NCBI RefSeq assembly: GCF_051027545.1
Contig: NZ_CP194902.1
Location: 3,472,001 to 3,536,000 of the forward strand
Direction: 5' to 3'
Source of the DNA: Methylocaldum sp002005105
Lineage (GTDB): Bacteria > Pseudomonadota > Gammaproteobacteria > Methylococcales > Methylococcaceae
DNA: 64,000 nt
The notes beneath the pieces were generated by a model. That model ran no database searches. It was given only the letters and a program-made list of their open reading frames with translations, and had not been told where the DNA came from. The translations under genes were made by a program, and so were the position numbers. Shown in pieces: positions 61,463-64,000 of this stretch (the stretch's first letter is position 1; every line of letters begins with the position of its first letter).

Positions 61463-64000
61463 AAGAAATCCCCGAAGACTTTTGTTGAATCAATGCCGGC
61501 GGCAGTGGTCCCGCGTGTCCGGCATACCAGTCGGGGGAACGCTCGACGATAGGCAAGGGACGAAGCTCCCGATTCCACACCACAAAACCGGCGCCCGGCG
61601 TGAACATGGAAATTTCTCCGGTATCCGGATCGATAGCGGACAGAAGCACCCAGCCGTTCCCGATCAGTTCCTGCAATGAGGGCTGACGCTCGTAAATCGC
61701 GGTTAAAACTTCCGTTTTGTGCTCCACGACGATTTGCAGCCGCATCGCCTCGTGGATTTCGATCATCTGCCGGGGAAGCCCGGTTCGAAGATCGCTGGCC
61801 GCACCCTCCATAACGCCGAAAAGTCCGGTGACGTTATGGGGCACTTTTGTGCCGCAGCCGAAACGCTCGTTGTTCACGGTGGAAAAGTAATACTCGAGGT
61901 TGATGCCGGCACCAACGGGGCCCACCGCCAACAATACGCTTTCGAGAACATTGCCGAGGGGGTCCTGAGTCGGATCGTAAGAGATCAGAAATACCCGGCG
62001 GTCGAAAAAGCTTCCCTGACTGAAAGAGCGCCTCCCGACGAAGGCGGCGGCATTGGTGGCATGCCCGAGTTCAGGGCGTGCTTGGCTAAAGTCGGTGGCA
62101 CGCTCGGCGATATGGGCGAGCGCCGTGTCAGGCGTTGGATTGCGCGGAGCGGAGGCAAGTCGCCGGCAACGCTCATGGGCCGAGAGGCGCCTTGCGGCAT
62201 CCAGATCGTTCTTGAGCTTGCCGAATGCGAGGCGCGAGACTGGAGGGAGATCCGTCAGGTCGAACCAGAGGATGTCTTCATTGCAGGTATTGTGTTCCGC
62301 ACCGACGAACCAGGTGTCAGCCGGAATGCTTATACCTTTTTCGGCGAGCAACCCGCGCACTTCCGGTCGGTTGGCCATGGCAGCAAAAGCGCGCGCATTG
62401 GGTCCTCCGTGGCGTCCGCTGCACGCACCGCAGTCGTAAGCGGCGAGATGCGGATTGTTTTGGCTGATCGATCCGTGTCCCATCAGGACCACCAGCGGAG
62501 CAAAGCCATAGGTCAAACCGGTGGCGCGCAAAAATGCCGCAACGCGATCGGCTTGTTCCGAGTCGGTAAAGCCGAGGCGGGGATTTTCCGGGGTCGCGGG
62601 AGCACTACCACTTGCCGCGGTAATAAATAATTCGGTGGCTACCTCGGGAACGAGCAGGGCATCCGCTCGTTGAGCAAGAGCGGTTTGCCGGGCGGGGAAA
62701 AACACTTTGCCGATCAGCGCCAGAAACACGCCGGGCGAAAGCAGGCCGATCAAAAACTGAGAAGAAACGAGATTCCGGCGGATTTCCTGGTTGAATATCG
62801 CGCCGATTCGATGACGAAGGGCTCGGCGCCGATCATGTTTGGTGCACAAATCGTCCTGGCCCTGGCGGGGGACTTCGCGCACCTCGTGTGCCGGCGTGAC
62901 GACCACGGGACAGAGCGGCGTGACCTTGTCATCGTCGAGAGCGCGCCAGTTGATCGGCACACCGAAAAAGCCGGCGGCGCCCAAGGTTTCGATGCGCGGG
63001 TTCAATTCCTCTAGGTGGCGTCGAATGCCTTCCTCGCGGTCGTCGATACAGAAGACCACTTGGGCGTCCGGGCGATCGTCACGCTTCGCCCAGCGGCCCC
63101 GGCCACGATTATTGGCGAGGGCATTGAACAGTTCCTCTCGATAACGCCGCTCATAGGCGGAAAGCCAAAGATAACTGCGCTGTGACGGAGATAAATCGTC
63201 CAGCGCGGCGAGGAGGACTTCACAGGTCTGCAAAGACAGGGCGCGAACGTCATGGCTCGAGAGGCCCAAATGCTGAGCCAGACGGAACAAGCGCCAGCCG
63301 CTGTTGTAGATGGTCAGCCGTTGAGTTTTTTCCGCTAGCGCGCTGTGCTTCCAGGTAGAAATCATATCCGCTACCGACCACCAGCGCTCTCGATCGTAGT
63401 TTCCCGGGCTGGATTCGGCTACCAACTGCTGCGCGCAGTCCGCCAGATACTCGGGCAGACGGCCCTGGCACAGAGCATGACGCACCAGGAATTCGGACGG
63501 ATTCCGTTCGAAATAGGCGCGCAGCGACGGCAAGGTGCCGGCTATGCCCCAGATTTCGCGGCATAGTCCTTCGATTGCCAAACGGTCCAGAACCAGTCGG
63601 ATGGCCAGATAATCCATGAGCGAGGCGGGCGCTTCCCGGTTGGCCTCGTAATCGGGATGGTGCTGCCGCCAATTGATGATGCCCGACCAGCCGGGGAGTT
63701 CCAGGGCGAGCCGTTCCAAATAGGTTTCCCAGCGATTCTCCGGGAGTCCGATCCGAATCAGTTCGGCATGCACGGCGTCGACCGCCTGTTCCGGTAAAGC
63801 CGACACGGTTTCCCGCCAATCCGGAAAATCGCAGAGACCCAGCGATAGATCGTAGGACGCCGAACGGCGCCATGCCGAGTACAGTCCTTCCCGGCGATCG
63901 GCTGCATGCCAGGCGGCCAGTCCTTCGTCCAAATGGGAGGCGCTGAAGCGGATCAGTATCGGACGGACGATGTCGAGCACGTCCCGGCCCGTCAACGCGG
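61455..64000 (-). CDS. dabA: DabA: DUF2309 zinc protein of the DAB inorganic carbon pump (5' partial)
   Basis: At least 846 residues are in view; the frame runs past the window edge, and the usual N-terminal block (HHNTLH-type) is absent, so the start lies outside. Counting from the TTG at 63995, the zinc site is Cys316 and Asp318 (FCIDDRE), His507 (MGHGS) and Cys522 (DCGACSG), the same beta-carbonic-anhydrase-like Cys-Asp-His-Cys set known in DabA. Peripheral membrane protein expected to hydrate CO2 to bicarbonate in one direction with DabB. Overlap with dabB is 8 nt. Confidence 0.9.
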   Translation of the reverse strand, partial: ALTGRDVLDIVRPILIRFSASHLDEGLAAWHAADRREGLYSAWRRSASYDLSLGLCDFPDWRETVSALPEQAVDAVHAELIRIGLPENRWETYLERLALELPGWSGIINWRQHHPDYEANREAPASLMDYLAIRLVLDRLAIEGLCREIWGIAGTLPSLRAYFERNPSEFLVRHALCQGRLPEYLADCAQQLVAESSPGNYDRERWWSVADMISTWKHSALAEKTQRLTIYNSGWRLFRLAQHLGLSSHDVRALSLQTCEVLLAALDDLSPSQRSYLWLSAYERRYREELFNALANNRGRGRWAKRDDRPDAQVVFCIDDREEGIRRHLEELNPRIETLGAAGFFGVPINWRALDDDKVTPLCPVVVTPAHEVREVPRQGQDDLCTKHDRRRALRHRIGAIFNQEIRRNLVSSQFLIGLLSPGVFLALIGKVFFPARQTALAQRADALLVPEVATELFITAASGSAPATPENPRLGFTDSEQADRVAAFLRATGLTYGFAPLVVLMGHGSISQNNPHLAAYDCGACSGRHGGPNARAFAAMANRPEVRGLLAEKGISIPADTWFVGAEHNTCNEDILWFDLTDLPPVSRLAFGKLKNDLDAARRLSAHERCRRLASAPRNPTPDTALAHIAERATDFSQARPELGHATNAAAFVGRRSFSQGSFFDRRVFLISYDPTQDPLGNVLESVLLAVGPVGAGINLEYYFSTVNNERFGCGTKVPHNVTGLFGVMEGAASDLRTGLPRQMIEIHEAMRLQIVVEHKTEVLTAIYERQPSLQELIGNGWVLLSAIDPDTGEISMFTPGAGFVVWNRELRPLPIVERSPDWYAGHAGPLPPALIQQKSSGISYA

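Noticed and set aside
1..64000. CRISPR arrays, tRNA and rRNA genes
   Set aside because: No regularly spaced direct repeats and no cloverleaf or rRNA-like sequence noticed on reading the intergenic regions.

Overview
This window most resembles a Gram-negative gammaproteobacterium that assimilates one-carbon compounds or fixes CO2, possibly a methanotroph of the Methylococcaceae type. That is inference: no 16S rRNA, methane monooxygenase or RuBisCO gene is present. Supporting genes are lpxH (lipid A), hemJ, psd, a glyoxylate/serine/glycerate operon, a DAB-type bicarbonate system with beta-carbonic anhydrase and SulP transporter, and an exported copper-oxidase cluster. Several genes start with TTG or GTG.

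Layout. 1-1361: two ferritin-like proteins, the first cut by the window edge. 1511-3328: ABC exporter (minus). 3655-11546: a plus-strand galactose cluster of a glycosyltransferase/UDP-galactopyranose-mutase-like fusion, a GH2 glycosidase, galT, galK and a clan GH-A (GH1-like) hydrolase. 11679-14987: three minus-strand exported copper-type proteins (cupredoxin, multicopper oxidase, Cys/His protein), each with a C-terminal membrane anchor. 15345-21532: mixed genes (glutaredoxin, DUF2892, lipoprotein, DUF502, an isocitrate-lyase-superfamily enzyme, thermonuclease, glpD), with a 187-bp MITE-like element at 17041-17227. 21655-22400: an IS5-type remnant.

22417-38216 holds the most unusual content: a 15.8-kb minus-strand operon of five large proteins (839, 1155, 916, 1502 and 826 aa). 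A cytosolic PhoD-like phosphatase comes first, a DUF6603-like protein second, and three large proteins of no known function follow. None has a visible signal peptide. Upstream lie an exported DUF3455 protein and a divergent winged-helix/AAA/TPR regulator (39640-42666). This is the best candidate for an undescribed system.

42704-48118: minus-strand operon for serine-glyoxylate aminotransferase, hydroxypyruvate reductase, a GLYK-type glycerate kinase, a second class V aminotransferase and psd. Together they convert glyoxylate and serine to phosphoglycerate. 48487-54030: housekeeping genes (BI-1/YccA protein, M42 peptidase, Tim44-like protein, TlpA-like thioredoxin, hemJ, FmdB protein, lpxH, cyclophilin). 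54049-64000: inorganic-carbon block of beta-carbonic anhydrase, SulP transporter, two NuoM-like proteins, dabB and dabA (cut by the window edge). The carbon block and the glyoxylate operon together suggest CO2 fixation with 2-phosphoglycolate salvage.
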